DNA of 64,000 nucleotides from Tritrichomonas musculus (taxonomy: Eukaryota > Parabasalia > Tritrichomonadida > Tritrichomonadidae), in assembly GCA_039105265.1 (NCBI GenBank), contig JAPFFF010000053.1:1054001-1118000 (forward strand), given 5' to 3'. Position 1 is the stretch's first letter; each line of letters starts with the position of its first letter. The translations under genes were made by a program, and so were the position numbers. Shown piece by piece: positions 1 to 10,579 of the stretch. The notes beneath the pieces are model-generated. The model was not told where the DNA came from and made no database searches. It worked only from the letters and a program-made list of their open reading frames with translations.

Positions 1-296
1 TAAAAATGGTTGATTTAGATAATCAAATGGCTTAATGGGCTTCCTACATTGATATAATTTAGGATTTAATGGTTAAAATCAGTATTAAATAAGAAAACAA
101 ATATTTTTAAATTTTTTAAAGAAATAAAAAAAGCATGAATAGAGGGTCATGCTATTTTGTTTAAAAATTATTAATCTTAATTTCTCAAAAAGTTTATTTA
201 AACCATATATGCATACAAAAAGTTCATTGTGTTGCAACACGGTGCTAAAAAATTACACCCTTATAAAAAAAAAAAAGGAAATTTTCATCAAAACAA
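1..296. other. AT-rich upstream spacer
   Basis: No reading frame or repeat is supported here. The stretch holds poly-A runs and the 5' flank of the gene that begins at 297. A TCATC sequence lies about 12 bases before that ATG; it departs by one base from the trichomonad initiator consensus, so I do not call it as a promoter. Confidence 0.5.
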
Positions 297-2609
297 ATGG
301 AAAAAATTGAATACGATGATCAAAATACTCTTGAAAATGGAAATAAAGAATTATTTAATTTAATTATCCAAGCAATGATAGATTTCAGTCAACAGATAGA
401 TGATCTCTTGATTTTAGAAAAGATTATAACAAATTTAGCTGAATATTCGATTTGGTACAGTGATTTTATGATATCTCATCCTTTATATTCTCAAACAAAA
501 CTAGTTGATCATTTAATTTCACTTTTTTCAGATCCTAATCTTCCACCCAGCATTAAAGTTCAAGCATCTAAAGCCATTTCTTCTTTTATTCCATATTTTA
601 ATGAAGATCAAATTAATTCAATGGTAAATCTTCCTTTTATTCAGATTATCTATGAATTATTTATTTTTTATTCCAATGAAAATCAAAAAGAAAACAAAAC
701 TTCATTTTTTTATTTATCCATTATTTTAATGTTTTTGTCAAAATTAGCGCGAGGATCACTTTATTCACGAAATACAATTATTCTCAAATTTCCAATCCTA
801 GAGAAGCAAAACAAAGAAAACTCTTCTTTTGAATCCAAAACGATAAATGTTTTTAATTACATTTATTATAACATCAAATTCAATAGTGATCAAAATCTTA
901 TTAATAGTCTGCTGCTATTTTTGAAAGATCTGTGCTTTTATCCACTCAGCCAAAATGCATATGAAAAAGCTTGTCTCATTTCAATTATTTTACTCCAAAA
1001 ACCTTCAAACGAAAATAGTGAAATCTTGTTTAAAATTATCTGGTATATTTGCAAAAACGGTTTTGGTCATGTTGTTGGTCAAAAAAGTGCGTTTTATGGC
1101 ATTTTTAACGCCATTTCATTCTTCAAAAAAAGCTCTCTGAAAGTATTGAAATGTTGGCTGAAAATTATGAAGTCAATCATCAACCTCAACGTTGATCTGA
1201 CAAAATGCTTCGATTTGAAGATTTTCAGCGAATGCGTTTCTCAATTGGAAGCCGAAAGACTTGAAATCATTCTAAGACTGATAGACTATCTCATATCTGA
1301 CGAATATAATCCATTCAATTCACTCTCAATTCAAAATCTTAATGAATTAAATTTCAATAATAGCGCTGACTTTAATGATAACAACAATAACAGCACTGGT
1401 TTAATTAATTCTAATGATGACTCTGGTTTTAGTGATGCTAATAATGACTCTAGTTTTAGTAATGCTAATAATGACTCTAGTTTTAGTAATGCTAATAATG
1501 ACTCTAGTTTTAGTGATGCTAATAATGACTCTAGTTTTAGTAATGCTAATAATGACTCTAGTTTTAGTAATGCTAATAATAACACTGATTTAATTAATTC
1601 TAATGATGACTCTTTTATTAGTGCTAATAATGACTCTGGTTTTAGTAATGCTAATAACAACACTGGTTTTAGTAATGCTAATAACAACACTGGTTTTAGT
1701 AATGCTAATAACAACACTGGTTTTAGTAATGCTAATAACAACACTGGTTTTAGTAATGCTAATAACAACACTGGTTTTAGTAATGCTAATAATGACTCTG
1801 GTTTTAGTAATGCTAATAACAACACTGGTTTTAGTAATGCTAATAATGACTCTGGTTTTAGTAATGATAGTGATTTTAATGATAAAGAAAGCTTTGAAAG
1901 TTGTGGGATGAATAATGCTGAAATTATTGGTGGCCTGCTCGATAACTTTAACAGTGATTTTCATCGTTTAAAAGAAGTTTATTTAAAAAGTTTTCTGAGG
2001 TATCAAATTTTAATTCAATTGAAAACCGTTATTAGTACAGAATACTTTTCAATAGAACTTAAAGTTTTATCACTAAAAATACTGAAAACAATCGTGAACA
2101 GAAATGATTCAATGATTATTCGGGAGATGATTCGAATAGGGCTGATAAAAAGCATTCTTGAAATCCTTGAGCTCCACGACATTCTGATTACTAGTTATGC
2201 GCTAAGCATTTTGCTTGTGATCATGAACATTTCTGTGAACAATGGAATGATGTATGTAATAATTGCACAAATGAATGAGATCAGTGGCCTTCAACTGATC
2301 ACAGCAGTAAAAGAAGACATCGAAACAATGGATGATTGCAATAGAAACGAAAACTCATTTTTTGGCGATGTTTGCCAGATGGCTGAATTGATCATCAAGA
2401 TGATTAGTGATGCTGAAATTGACAACAATTGTCATAGTGATGAAGTTTTTGTTGATGAAGATGGTTCTGCCTTTATTAGATACGTGGCTGGTGATGAAAG
2501 TAACCAAAATGAAGCAAAGTTGTTTCAATCTTTAGAATCATTCTTCATTACTCTCGAAAAACAAGGAAATGATGAAAATGAAGAGTATGGTGAAAATGAA
2601 GAGGATTGA
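297..2609 (+). CDS. hypothetical protein with Asn/Ser-rich nonapeptide repeats inside an armadillo-like helical protein
   Basis: A 770-residue protein of unknown function. Residues about 1-345 and 540-720 are Leu/Ile-rich with the helical periodicity of ARM/HEAT-type proteins, for example short blocks such as LKILKTIVNRNDSMIIREM. Between them, about residues 357-526, is a low-complexity insert of nine-residue units of the type NNDSSFSNA and NNNTGFSNA. The C-terminus is acidic (ends EENEEYGENEED). No signal peptide or membrane segment is seen, so a cytosolic or nuclear scaffold is possible, but that is inference from the fold class. The repeat insert is also open in other frames, which are shadows. 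The start is the first ATG after an in-frame stop-rich spacer. Confidence 0.75.
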   Translation: MEKIEYDDQNTLENGNKELFNLIIQAMIDFSQQIDDLLILEKIITNLAEYSIWYSDFMISHPLYSQTKLVDHLISLFSDPNLPPSIKVQASKAISSFIPYFNEDQINSMVNLPFIQIIYELFIFYSNENQKENKTSFFYLSIILMFLSKLARGSLYSRNTIILKFPILEKQNKENSSFESKTINVFNYIYYNIKFNSDQNLINSLLLFLKDLCFYPLSQNAYEKACLISIILLQKPSNENSEILFKIIWYICKNGFGHVVGQKSAFYGIFNAISFFKKSSLKVLKCWLKIMKSIINLNVDLTKCFDLKIFSECVSQLEAERLEIILRLIDYLISDEYNPFNSLSIQNLNELNFNNSADFNDNNNNSTGLINSNDDSGFSDANNDSSFSNANNDSSFSNANNDSSFSDANNDSSFSNANNDSSFSNANNNTDLINSNDDSFISANNDSGFSNANNNTGFSNANNNTGFSNANNNTGFSNANNNTGFSNANNNTGFSNANNDSGFSNANNNTGFSNANNDSGFSNDSDFNDKESFESCGMNNAEIIGGLLDNFNSDFHRLKEVYLKSFLRYQILIQLKTVISTEYFSIELKVLSLKILKTIVNRNDSMIIREMIRIGLIKSILEILELHDILITSYALSILLVIMNISVNNGMMYVIIAQMNEISGLQLITAVKEDIETMDDCNRNENSFFGDVCQMAELIIKMISDAEIDNNCHSDEVFVDEDGSAFIRYVAGDESNQNEAKLFQSLESFFITLEKQGNDENEEYGENEED
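1432..1870 (+). repeat. 27-bp coding minisatellite (about 16 units, two interleaved unit types)
   Basis: Tandem 27-bp units encode nonapeptides with a constant Ser-Asn-Ala-Asn-Asn core and either Asp-Ser-Ser/Gly-Phe or Asn-Thr-Gly-Phe. Several adjacent units are identical at DNA level, which points to recent slippage or unequal exchange. The array stays in frame. Confidence 0.9.
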
Positions 2610-2903
2610 TGTTCAAGCTAGAAAGACTTTTTGTATGTTAACAGATGGCAACTAGCTACATACGATGGCGTTAACATGACCAAGAAATATAGTTTGTCTA
2701 ACAGATACTTGATGATTTCGAATTGCATATGATGACGTGGTACAGATAATGTAATTTGTCAACTTTAGTTATTAATAAATGTTTTATACATCGTTAAACT
2801 TTGCATTTTTTGAGTGTTGCTTTTTTCTAAAAAAAAAAAATTTGTGAAGATAATTGTCCTTTAAATTATCAAAAAGCTACGGCTGACGCTTTTCAGTAGA
2901 TTG

Positions 2904-3200
2904 TTATGAGTTTTGGTGTATCATTCCATAAATTGCAATAGCAACATGTTCGTATGTTTCAACTTTGACAACAAGATCACCTTCACATCCTTCAACGATG
3001 TTAAAGTATTTGCCAAGGCTTTTGTGTCCGAAATTTTTTATATTCAAAAAGTTAAAAAAAGTATCCAAAAATATCCATTTTGGATACTTTTCGGACATTT
3101 TTCGAAACTTTTTGAGAAAAAAAATTTCGGACACAAAAGCCTAGGTATTTGCAGACTTGTTCAACTTGAGAATAATGTTTTCGGATATAAAATATTCATC
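2904..3200 (-). pseudogene. papain-family cysteine protease relic, split by a small DNA transposon
   Basis: On the minus strand the translation KYFNIVEGCEGDLVVKVE matches KYVNIVEGDEDDLAAKVE of the intact protease at 3314-4261 (its residues about 210-226). Just upstream of the transposon the DNA again matches that gene, around its Tyr-Ser-Gln-Val codons. Only about 50-60 codons remain; the catalytic Cys, His and Asn regions are absent. This is therefore a short duplicate of the neighbouring protease gene, interrupted by the element at 3014-3144. Confidence 0.75.
3014..3144. mobile_element. 131-bp hAT-like MITE with 8-bp target duplication
   Basis: Near-perfect terminal inverted repeats: left CAAGGCTTTTGTGTCCGAAA, right end the complement of CTAGGCTTTTGTGTCCGAAA. 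The element is flanked by the direct repeat GTATTTGC at 3006-3013 and 3145-3152. Comparison with the intact protease gene shows uninterrupted coding sequence on both sides, so the insertion and its 8-bp duplication are supported independently. It has no coding capacity. An 8-bp duplication is typical of hAT elements; P- and Merlin-type elements remain possible. The same termini bound the element at 19635-20161. Confidence 0.88.
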
Positions 3201-3260
3201 CACTATAATGTTATCTGGCTTGATATCTTGATTTAATTTAAGAATTGGGTAAGTTGAAAA
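3170..3260 (-). pseudogene. possible protein kinase catalytic-loop relic
   Basis: One minus-strand frame reads LNQDIKPDNIIVDEYFI, which resembles the kinase subdomain VIb sequence HRDIKPDNI(I/L)(V/L)DE with the His-Arg replaced. It abuts and partly overlaps the protease relic in another frame, so it is either a joined fragment or a chance resemblance. No other kinase motif is present nearby. Confidence 0.3.
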
Positions 3261-3313
3261 ATAAAAGATATCTAAAAACAAACATATAAAATTTGTAATA
3301 ATTTACTATTTAT

Positions 3314-4261
3314 TTAGACAAATGGAATAGATGCCATTGAAGCAATTCCACATTGGTTACCTTTCCAGAGCATTTTCATGTAACCTTTTTCACCCCATGA
3401 TGTGCCCCATGAGTTACGGACGATCCAGTATTTTGATTCACCTTCTGTTCCAAATCCGACGCAGCCAACACCATGGTCAAGGTTGAATGATGAGCATGAT
3501 GGTTCGTCATAAATTCCACCAGAGTAAAGTTGGAATGACCAGTTTGAAGCATCGATAGCAACAGCTACTGGGCCATATTGTTCAACTTTAGCGGCAAGAT
3601 CATCTTCATCTCCTTCAACGATGTTAACGTATTTGGAGATTGATCCAACTTGAGAATATTGTGTGAATTTGCATGTTCCGTCAACAGCTGTGTATTTGTA
3701 GTCGCTCTCGAGGTTGAAATGTCCATTTTGATTTGAAATTACGTAATCGTAGGCTTCTGTCATAAGTCCACCACCACATCCGGCGCATCCTGTAACACAA
3801 TCAACAAGATTTTGTTCAGAATAGCTTTCGAGTTTTCCTGTTGAGATTGCATTGGCTGATTCAGCTGCTTGGATGGCTGAGAATGCCCAGCATGATCCGC
3901 ATGAAGCTTGATCCTTGATTCCGTTAACAACTCCTTTATCACGCCAGTCAACAGCGTTAGCATTTGATCTTCTTTGGGTTTTAGCGGCTACACGTTTCTT
4001 GATGTCCATTTTGAAGCCAAGAAGAGCTTGATATTCGCTTGGTGTGTAGGCTGCAAATTTATTAAGGGAGACTGTGAACTTCTTATTAGCTGAGTTGTGT
4101 TCTTTAACAAGACGTGAGTTAGCCATGAAGATACCAAAACGAATTTGATATTCATCACCTGTAAAATATTGGTTTGTTGAACGCATCCATGAAAGGAATG
4201 ATTTTTCTTCATGTTGAAGATAATAAGCGCATGATGCCAATGAAGCTAAGAGTGCAAACAT
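3314..4261 (-). CDS. papain-like cysteine protease (cathepsin L-like, family C1A)
   Basis: A 315-residue preproenzyme that would hydrolyse proteins in lysosomes or after secretion. Residues 1-12 form a short signal peptide (MFALLASLASCA). Residues about 18-85 are an I29 inhibitor prodomain. Mature enzyme starts near AVDWRDKG at 103. The active site is complete: Gln118, Cys124 in CGSCWAFS, His263 in NLDHGVGC and Asn283 in RNSWGTSWGEKGY; several further cysteines could form disulfides. Length matches trichomonad cathepsin L-like proteases. The stop is followed by TAAATAAA, a trichomonad-type polyadenylation signal. A partial copy lies immediately downstream at 2904-3200. No break is seen. Confidence 0.96.
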   Translation of the reverse strand: MFALLASLASCAYYLQHEEKSFLSWMRSTNQYFTGDEYQIRFGIFMANSRLVKEHNSANKKFTVSLNKFAAYTPSEYQALLGFKMDIKKRVAAKTQRRSNANAVDWRDKGVVNGIKDQASCGSCWAFSAIQAAESANAISTGKLESYSEQNLVDCVTGCAGCGGGLMTEAYDYVISNQNGHFNLESDYKYTAVDGTCKFTQYSQVGSISKYVNIVEGDEDDLAAKVEQYGPVAVAIDASNWSFQLYSGGIYDEPSCSSFNLDHGVGCVGFGTEGESKYWIVRNSWGTSWGEKGYMKMLWKGNQCGIASMASIPFV

Positions 4262-4262
4262 T

Positions 4263-4274
4263 TTAATGATGTGA
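4263..4274 (-). promoter_or_regulatory. candidate initiator (Inr) of the cysteine protease
   Basis: Read on the minus strand, TCACATCATTAAA directly precedes the ATG. It contains two overlapping matches (TCACA and TCATT) to the trichomonad initiator TCA-pyrimidine-(A/T). Trichomonad 5' untranslated regions are very short, so this position is as expected. Confidence 0.55.
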
Positions 4275-4587
4275 TTTTTAGTTAGATTTTCAAATTATAT
4301 TTTTTGTGTTAGAGGTTAACTTTGTATAAGTTTTTTTTTCAATTTTATCAATTTTGAATAAAGTTAACCGAACTCTCAATTTTTTATCGAATCATTCAAA
4401 TTGTTTTTTTCTTTCAATATTTAAATAAAACTATAGAAAACGAAAAATAGAATAACTTGCTAGTTAATAAGGTAACTATAATAAAAAATATAATAAAAAG
4501 ATCATTAATCAATTGATGAGGAAATTCAAAAAATAGAAGGAATTATAACAAATATTTAGATAAAATATTTATTTTTTTCACAATTAT
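4275..4587. other. AT-rich spacer with a short inverted repeat
   Basis: No gene is seen. A perfect inverted repeat, GGTTAACTTT and AAAGTTAACC, sits about 40 bases apart near 4313-4361. It might be a hairpin or a protein-binding palindrome; nothing else supports a function. Confidence 0.4.
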
Positions 4588-5776
4588 GAGAGGTATTCAT
4601 GTTAAGTGACTTAACGTCTTTTTGAATTTTTCTAATCTCATTATTTCCATCAATATTAAGTTATATGCATTCAAATCAATAATTTTTAATTGGTTGCTCG
4701 ATATAATCATTTTAAGAATGTCTAACACTGTTAATTTTATAAAAATTTTAATCTGGTATATCTTTAATATTTCATTCAATCTTTATGATTTTTGAAAATT
4801 CCAAATATATTTATATTAATACACATAAGATTAATTAAATTATTAGATTTTTCAAATTTAATTAGATTTATAAACAGAAATAAAAAGAAATTAAAATTTT
4901 TTTCATATATAAACTTATCATATCTTTTTTTTCAGCCTAGAATTTTATATAATACTTTTCCATATGATATTTTATTATATGTATTAATGTATATGTTGGT
5001 GCTTAAGATATTCATACGCTTAATTTTGAGAAATAATGGTTTTGATTTTAATGGCTTATTTTAATGGTGTAAAATGTCATAAAAAGGGTTTAAAAATATG
5101 TATTTCAAGAAATAAGAAAGTATTCAAGTATATATTTCACTAAACATATTTATTATATTTTGAATATTATTGTATTTAATTTTATATTGTAAAAATAAAA
5201 TGATTAATCAAGATATTTTAATTGATTAGTATAAAATATATTAATTCAAAATTTATTTTATTTCATTCAATATATAAACTAACCAAGTATTCAAAAAAAT
5301 GATCGTCATTTCAATAATAAATCTTTATTCAAATTATAATTATGAATATATCTTAATATTAAATAAAATAAACCATATTATATATATATTAATATAATAT
5401 AAAACATTACATAAAAAATAAATAAAATAATATAAATAAAATATATTAAAATATTATATAAATAAATCAGCAGCAATAAAAAATTAAATTATTTCAATTT
5501 TAAAATAATCCTTTGAAATATTACTCCATTTTCATTGAAATATTTTCTTTCAAAAGAAACAACTTTTGTTAATGATATTCAAAATTGAGAATTTAATTTC
5601 TCTAACAAAAGTTCTCCATAGCCATTTAGTCATAGAAATATAATTTATATTAATATCTCGAAATCAAACGTATAAAACATTATATACTTTCTATTATAGC
5701 ATAAATATAAAATATATAAAATGATATATAATTATCAATCGAATCTCTAGGCTAGATCTCTTCGTGAATACCTCTC
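4588..5776. mobile_element. 1.19-kb AT-rich element with short terminal inverted repeats and 6-bp flanking duplication
   Basis: Ends are GAGAGGTATTCATG on the left and the complement of GAGAGGTATTCACG on the right. The direct repeat AATTAT flanks it at 4582-4587 and 5777-5782. The interior is extremely AT-rich, and its only open frame (4792-5064) has no recognisable domain and looks like chance. It lies between the protease and aminopeptidase genes. The superfamily is unresolved; it would be a non-autonomous DNA element. Confidence 0.6.
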
Positions 5777-5908
5777 AATTATGACAATTAGAAACAGATA
5801 GTAGATGTTGCTACAAGACTATAATTTGCAAATCACCTTTTTTATTCATAAATGTAAAAATTTAATTGAAAAACCTTATATGAATAATAAAAACTTTTAT
5901 TATTGTAA

Positions 5909-7579
5909 TCAATATTCTTCAGTTAATGAATTTATTATATCCATTAATTCAATATCAACCAAAAAAGATGCAATTTTTGAATGGGCTGAAGTTGAAATTA
6001 CATATTTGTTCAATGAACTAATTTTCTTCTCATTGTTTGGCTTTTCTAAAGCTTCCAACAACTTTTTAGAATATAAAACAAGGCAAATTGAAGCCAAGTC
6101 ATCATTAACGATCACCCAATCGAATTCAATATCAACCTGAACCTCAGAACTGTCGATTTCAACAACTTTTTTGCTAATTACGCCATCTTTTTCGTAAAGA
6201 ATTGGCACTTTGAACAGATACAAACACTCATTTCTGGAGATTTGATTGATTTCTATTCCCACTTTTTGAGAGTTGCATTCAATTTCAGTGACATTTAAAA
6301 TTGGAAGTCCAGGAAAACGAAGCCAAGGCTCGAAAAACGGGTTCATATCTTTCTCGCATAATGACGATGCTATTGAGATGAAGTCTTCAACCACGGCTGA
6401 TCTATTTTTGAACTTTTTCAAGTAATCAGAGCAAATCTTGTAAAAAAGTGATTCGCCTACCAAGTCGTAAAGCATTTTCACTACAAAGGATCCCTTTGCG
6501 TAGATATTTGCGTTGAACAAAGACTGCAGAATTACATTTTCATCGAGTGGAGCGATTTCATTCTCGTCATCAACGTAGTCGAAAGAGCGTGTGCCTTCGT
6601 TCTGTGCAAAAAGAACGAAAATATCGTATTTCGGCTTGTAATCTTTCATGATCAGGTACTGGATGAACTCAGCAAATCCTTCGTTCAGCCACAATGAGTT
6701 CCAGTACTCAAGGCTCACGAGGTTGCCGAACCACTGGTGAACAATCTCGTGAAAGATGAGAAACGTGTTGAATCTTTGGTTGAGAGAATCGGTGCAGTCT
6801 CGCAACGTGATCAAGCCGTAGTTTTCCATGCCACTAGGGAAGCCTTCAAGCGAAATGAGCTGCAGTTCTGGCAGCTCGAATTTCACTCCAAATTTGGTCT
6901 CAAGCCAATTGACAGCATAAATGGCCGCATCAAGAGATGGCTTCAGATCTGTCTCACGACCGGTGGTGGTGAAAAATTTGACCTTGAGGCCGTTATCGGT
7001 TGTGCCAACAATAGACGAAAAAGTGCCAACGCATGTGCATAGAAGATACGTGCACATTGGCGGCGTCTTTTGAAAGGTTATTTCTGTCTCGTCTCCTCTG
7101 CTTTGGACTGTTTCCGCTGGCATGTTTGATAGAGCAGTCATGTTGGAAGGGAAAAGCAGTTTGACTGAAAAAGTGGAACGGACACTTGGCTCGTCAAAAC
7201 ATGGTAAAAATTTTCTGGCATAGTTTGGCTCAAAATCCGTTAAATAACTGCCATTTAGGAGGAAAAATCCTTGTTCAAAATGATCTGAAGGTAAAACTGT
7301 GTATTCAATCGTGATTGGGTACGAATTAAAATCGATATCAGGTACTTTAGATCGTTCAATGGTTAGTAAAGGATAATCAACCGTATAATTAAGATCAATT
7401 GCATTTTGTGTTATTTTGCTAATGGAAATTGTTGATTCAACATTTAATAATATTTTATTATCATCTTTATTTTTTTGGAAAGTTATAGAAACACTGGCCT
7501 TCAATGGAAATTTATCATTAATGTGCAAATATAGGTCATAATGTGATGGAATATAATTTTGAGGTAGTCTAAAACTCAT
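5909..7579 (-). CDS. M1-family zinc aminopeptidase (puromycin-sensitive type), short form
   Basis: A 556-residue metallo-aminopeptidase that would remove N-terminal residues from peptides. The N-terminal beta domain begins LPQNYIPSHYDLYLH. The exopeptidase motif is present as GMENYG (about 250), followed by the zinc site HEIVHQ (about 277) and the third zinc ligand in LWLNEGFAEF. A transition-state Tyr candidate lies in NIYAKGSFVVKML. A beta-sandwich domain III follows (to about 520). The large helical domain IV of ordinary puromycin-sensitive aminopeptidases (about 870 residues) is missing: the protein ends about 30 residues after domain III. No signal peptide, so probably cytosolic. Function as an active enzyme is inferred from intact ligands. 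Confidence 0.92.
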   Translation of the reverse strand: MSFRLPQNYIPSHYDLYLHINDKFPLKASVSITFQKNKDDNKILLNVESTISISKITQNAIDLNYTVDYPLLTIERSKVPDIDFNSYPITIEYTVLPSDHFEQGFFLLNGSYLTDFEPNYARKFLPCFDEPSVRSTFSVKLLFPSNMTALSNMPAETVQSRGDETEITFQKTPPMCTYLLCTCVGTFSSIVGTTDNGLKVKFFTTTGRETDLKPSLDAAIYAVNWLETKFGVKFELPELQLISLEGFPSGMENYGLITLRDCTDSLNQRFNTFLIFHEIVHQWFGNLVSLEYWNSLWLNEGFAEFIQYLIMKDYKPKYDIFVLFAQNEGTRSFDYVDDENEIAPLDENVILQSLFNANIYAKGSFVVKMLYDLVGESLFYKICSDYLKKFKNRSAVVEDFISIASSLCEKDMNPFFEPWLRFPGLPILNVTEIECNSQKVGIEINQISRNECLYLFKVPILYEKDGVISKKVVEIDSSEVQVDIEFDWVIVNDDLASICLVLYSKKLLEALEKPNNEKKISSLNKYVISTSAHSKIASFLVDIELMDIINSLTEEY

Positions 7580-8255
7580 AAGTTTTCTAAAATTTTAACA
7601 ACTTTTTGAAAGACACAATTTTTCAAACAAAATTGGCATACTCTCAAATATTGATCGTTTATACCCATCTCATAAAATGAAAACTTTTTGTTAATAAAAT
7701 TTTTATGATTATGGCAAATAATATTCAAAGAAATTATCGGTTTAAATTAAAATTTGAATAAAAGTAGATGACAAATGGAAAAATCTCGATGAATTCAAGA
7801 GTATTTTATCAAACGATTAAAGAATCTAAAAATGAATAAAATATCTTTGCACTTTTATATTAGAGTATATGAGATTTGATTGAAAAAGGTGTAACTTGCC
7901 GATACAATTATAAGTTGTATGACCTAATGATTTTATAATTTTTTTTTTTTTGAAATTTTTAATCTTTTTATATTTACACATATGTTATGATTATTCATTA
8001 GACGCGTTTTAAGAAATATTATTTCTATAAAAGAGAAAATTAGTAAAAATTAATACGTTAAAATTAAAATTATAATTTCAATACTTTTGACGTCAAGTAT
8101 AACATCATTTTAATGAAAGAAGCAACACCAATTAGTTCTCCAAACGCATCAACAAGATTTAAAATTTTGTTTTTATAGCAGTTATAACGTACAAATATTT
8201 TTTTATGAAAAATACTATGGTTGTTAAACAAGAATGCTAATAAAGTGGTGTCAAT

Positions 8256-8375
8256 CAGGGATGTTTATCGATAGTGTCCGATAACGGTTAAATACGTTGC
8301 CAATATTATCGATATTATCGGGAGTAGAGTAGAATAACCGATACTATCTAAAGTACCTGATAAAAGAAAATGCAA
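8256..8375. mobile_element. possible hAT-type transposon end (fragment)
   Basis: The patch begins CAGGGATGTTTATCGATAG and continues with several TATCGATA/CGATATTATCGG words, a composition common in hAT termini and unlike the surrounding AT-rich DNA. I find no matching right end and no target duplication, so it may be a solo end or an unrelated patch. Confidence 0.3.
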
Positions 8376-9479
8376 TCTTTCAATTTTTTTAAAATGGAAT
8401 AGATCATCGGACCTGATATAGAATGAACTGGAAAAATAAGAGTATTTATAAAATCATGATCTAAATATTTTATTTTTTTACTCAGATTCGAATTTTAAAA
8501 AAAGAAGTATAGTGGTCGGAATAATATGTATACCTTTGAAAAATATGTATACGCCTGATTTTCAATTGTTATATGGCTGTTAATTCAAAAATTTGAATAT
8601 AATTTAATTTGAAAAATTCATAAATATCTCATTTAATTTTTGACAAAAATCTTTTTATAATTAAAAATTATATTAAATTAGGAAATAAGATATAATTTCA
8701 AAGTATAAAATAAATAGTAATTAATTTCTGAAAGAGAAACATAACGTATACATATAATTCAATATGTATACATATTTTTCTCACCACTATAATTAGATTT
8801 TGTGATATTAATATTTTCAAAAAAACTAATTTTTGCAAAACAAAAAAATAATATACAAGTGATACTGATCATAAATATATGAACAAAACTTTTTAGCATA
8901 AAGTAGATGCTGAGATTTTGAAAAATAAACTACACACTTAAACTTTTTGAGAAGGCCGGAAATATTAAAAAAAAAAAGGGGAATTGATCTCTCATTTTTT
9001 TGCAAAAATTTGTAATCAAAAAATATTTATATATACAAATAATAAATATATTTTTGAAAATATATATAATATATATATTATAAAGGAAATTAATAATATA
9101 ATATTTAAATATAAAACTAATTAATAAAAAAATAATGCGAATTATAGCAAAATTAAGAATAATGAGAGAAATAAAATTATTCTTCTATTGTTATAACTAC
9201 TAATTTTTAAATATATAAGCTATATATTATAAATATATTGTATAAATAAATTTCATAGTAGAAAAAAAAAGATATAGATAAAATATTCATTTTTTTAAAG
9301 CTATTCAAAATGAAAAAATTGAAGCATTTCCGAATAACTTTTTGAACCAATTCCAAAAAAAATTGAAAGATTGCATTTTCTTTTATCAAACTTTTTCTAA
9401 ACATTATTTTTATTATTTTTTTTTTTTTTGAACATTTTCGAATAACTTTTTGAATATTTTTAGATAATTAACAAGAAAC

Positions 9480-9800
9480 GTTTCCAATCTTCGACCTCGT
9501 ATGGAAAATTTACTAATTCGGGATCAAGAGTTTCCATTAAAATTTGTTCTATGAATTTTCAGGAGTTTCTGCATAATCAAAAACATATTGATTTTTTTAA
9601 TTCATCCAATTTTATCAAATCACGAGGCATTTAACGAAGGAATAAAACTAAAATTTCAAAATTGAAGTTCTTTATGGGTAAATTTTTTGAAAAAGATTAA
9701 TTAATTTATTTTTCATCCTGATATCAAATCGGCAATTTGTGAACGTTGCTTGACAGCAGGATCTTTAATTTTCACTTTAAATTCAAATAAATATTATAAA
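9480..9800 (-). pseudogene. decayed coding fragment, unknown family
   Basis: Several minus-strand segments in different frames look protein-like: KIKDPAVKQRSQIADLISG near 9720-9780, MPRDLIKLDELKKS near 9590-9640 and METLDPELVNFPYEVEDWK near 9480-9545. Codon use here resembles the window's genes more than its spacers. Stops and frame changes separate the pieces. I do not recognise the family. Confidence 0.4.
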
Positions 9801-10428
9801 TATCATATGTTTAAGCTTTTTTTGTAATTATTTGAGCAAATAAAATCATTATACAAAAACGTATTTTTCGATAATTTTAATATATTAGAGCTCGGAGAAA
9901 AAGGGATTTCCTTTTTGAAAATAAAGAATTATATTTATAAAACATATTTATTTTGATGTGTATAAGTTATATCTGAAAGCATACACTTTTTCGAAAAAAA
10001 TTTGTTTTTTTTTAAAATATGTTTTATAAATATAATTTAATGATAAATATTATTAATCAATTGATTATCTTTAAATTAATAATATTTATCTTTATTTTTT
10101 TAATAAATATATATTTAATTTTGTTTGTTAATGTGCATAAAACATGAATTTTTATTTAAATTATAAAAAATAAAATGAAATCGTTATATTTACCTATTCC
10201 TTATGAATTTAGTAAATAAAATTTTATATCAAAAAGTTAACATTATCACAAAAAGTTTAAATTTTTCAATAAATTTCATATTTTCATATTTATCTTTCTT
10301 CCTCTACTATAGATTTGTTTGAGTTGTATTTATATTTTATTTATTATATAATATTGAATATATTTTTCTTATTTAGAAGACATAATTAAAATTTTTGAAA
10401 TTTTGGTAAATTGATACCACTTTTAAAA

Positions 10429-10579
10429 TATCCCTTTCGGCCGTATGCCGTAATTGAAGATTTTTTTATGTAAAGTATTCAAAAAGTTGCACTTTTGCCG
10501 TTTGCCGTAGAAATTTTGTAAAATAAACTATTCAATGAACGACCAAATAGCCGTATTTTACAAAACCGCCGAAGGGCTA
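10429..10579. mobile_element. 151-bp MITE with 9-bp target duplication (MULE-like)
   Basis: Imperfect inverted ends TATCCCTTTCGGCCG and the complement of TAGCCCTTCGGCGG are flanked by the direct repeat CTTTTAAAA at 10420-10428 and 10580-10588. The GC-rich words CCGTATGCCG and GCCGTTTGCCG stand out from the flanks. A 9-bp duplication suggests a Mutator-like origin. Non-coding. Confidence 0.65.

Noticed and set aside
1331-1964. Long antisense and out-of-frame ORFs over the Asn/Ser repeat (LLALLKPV and ISITKTSVV types)
   Set aside because: They are products of the 27-bp repeat being open in several frames; the sense frame is part of a 770-residue gene.
4588-5776. Considered as a virus-like (Polinton-type) element because of the 6-bp duplication
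   Set aside because: It is only 1.2 kb, its ends do not have the expected sequence and it has no coding capacity; treated as an unclassified non-autonomous DNA element.
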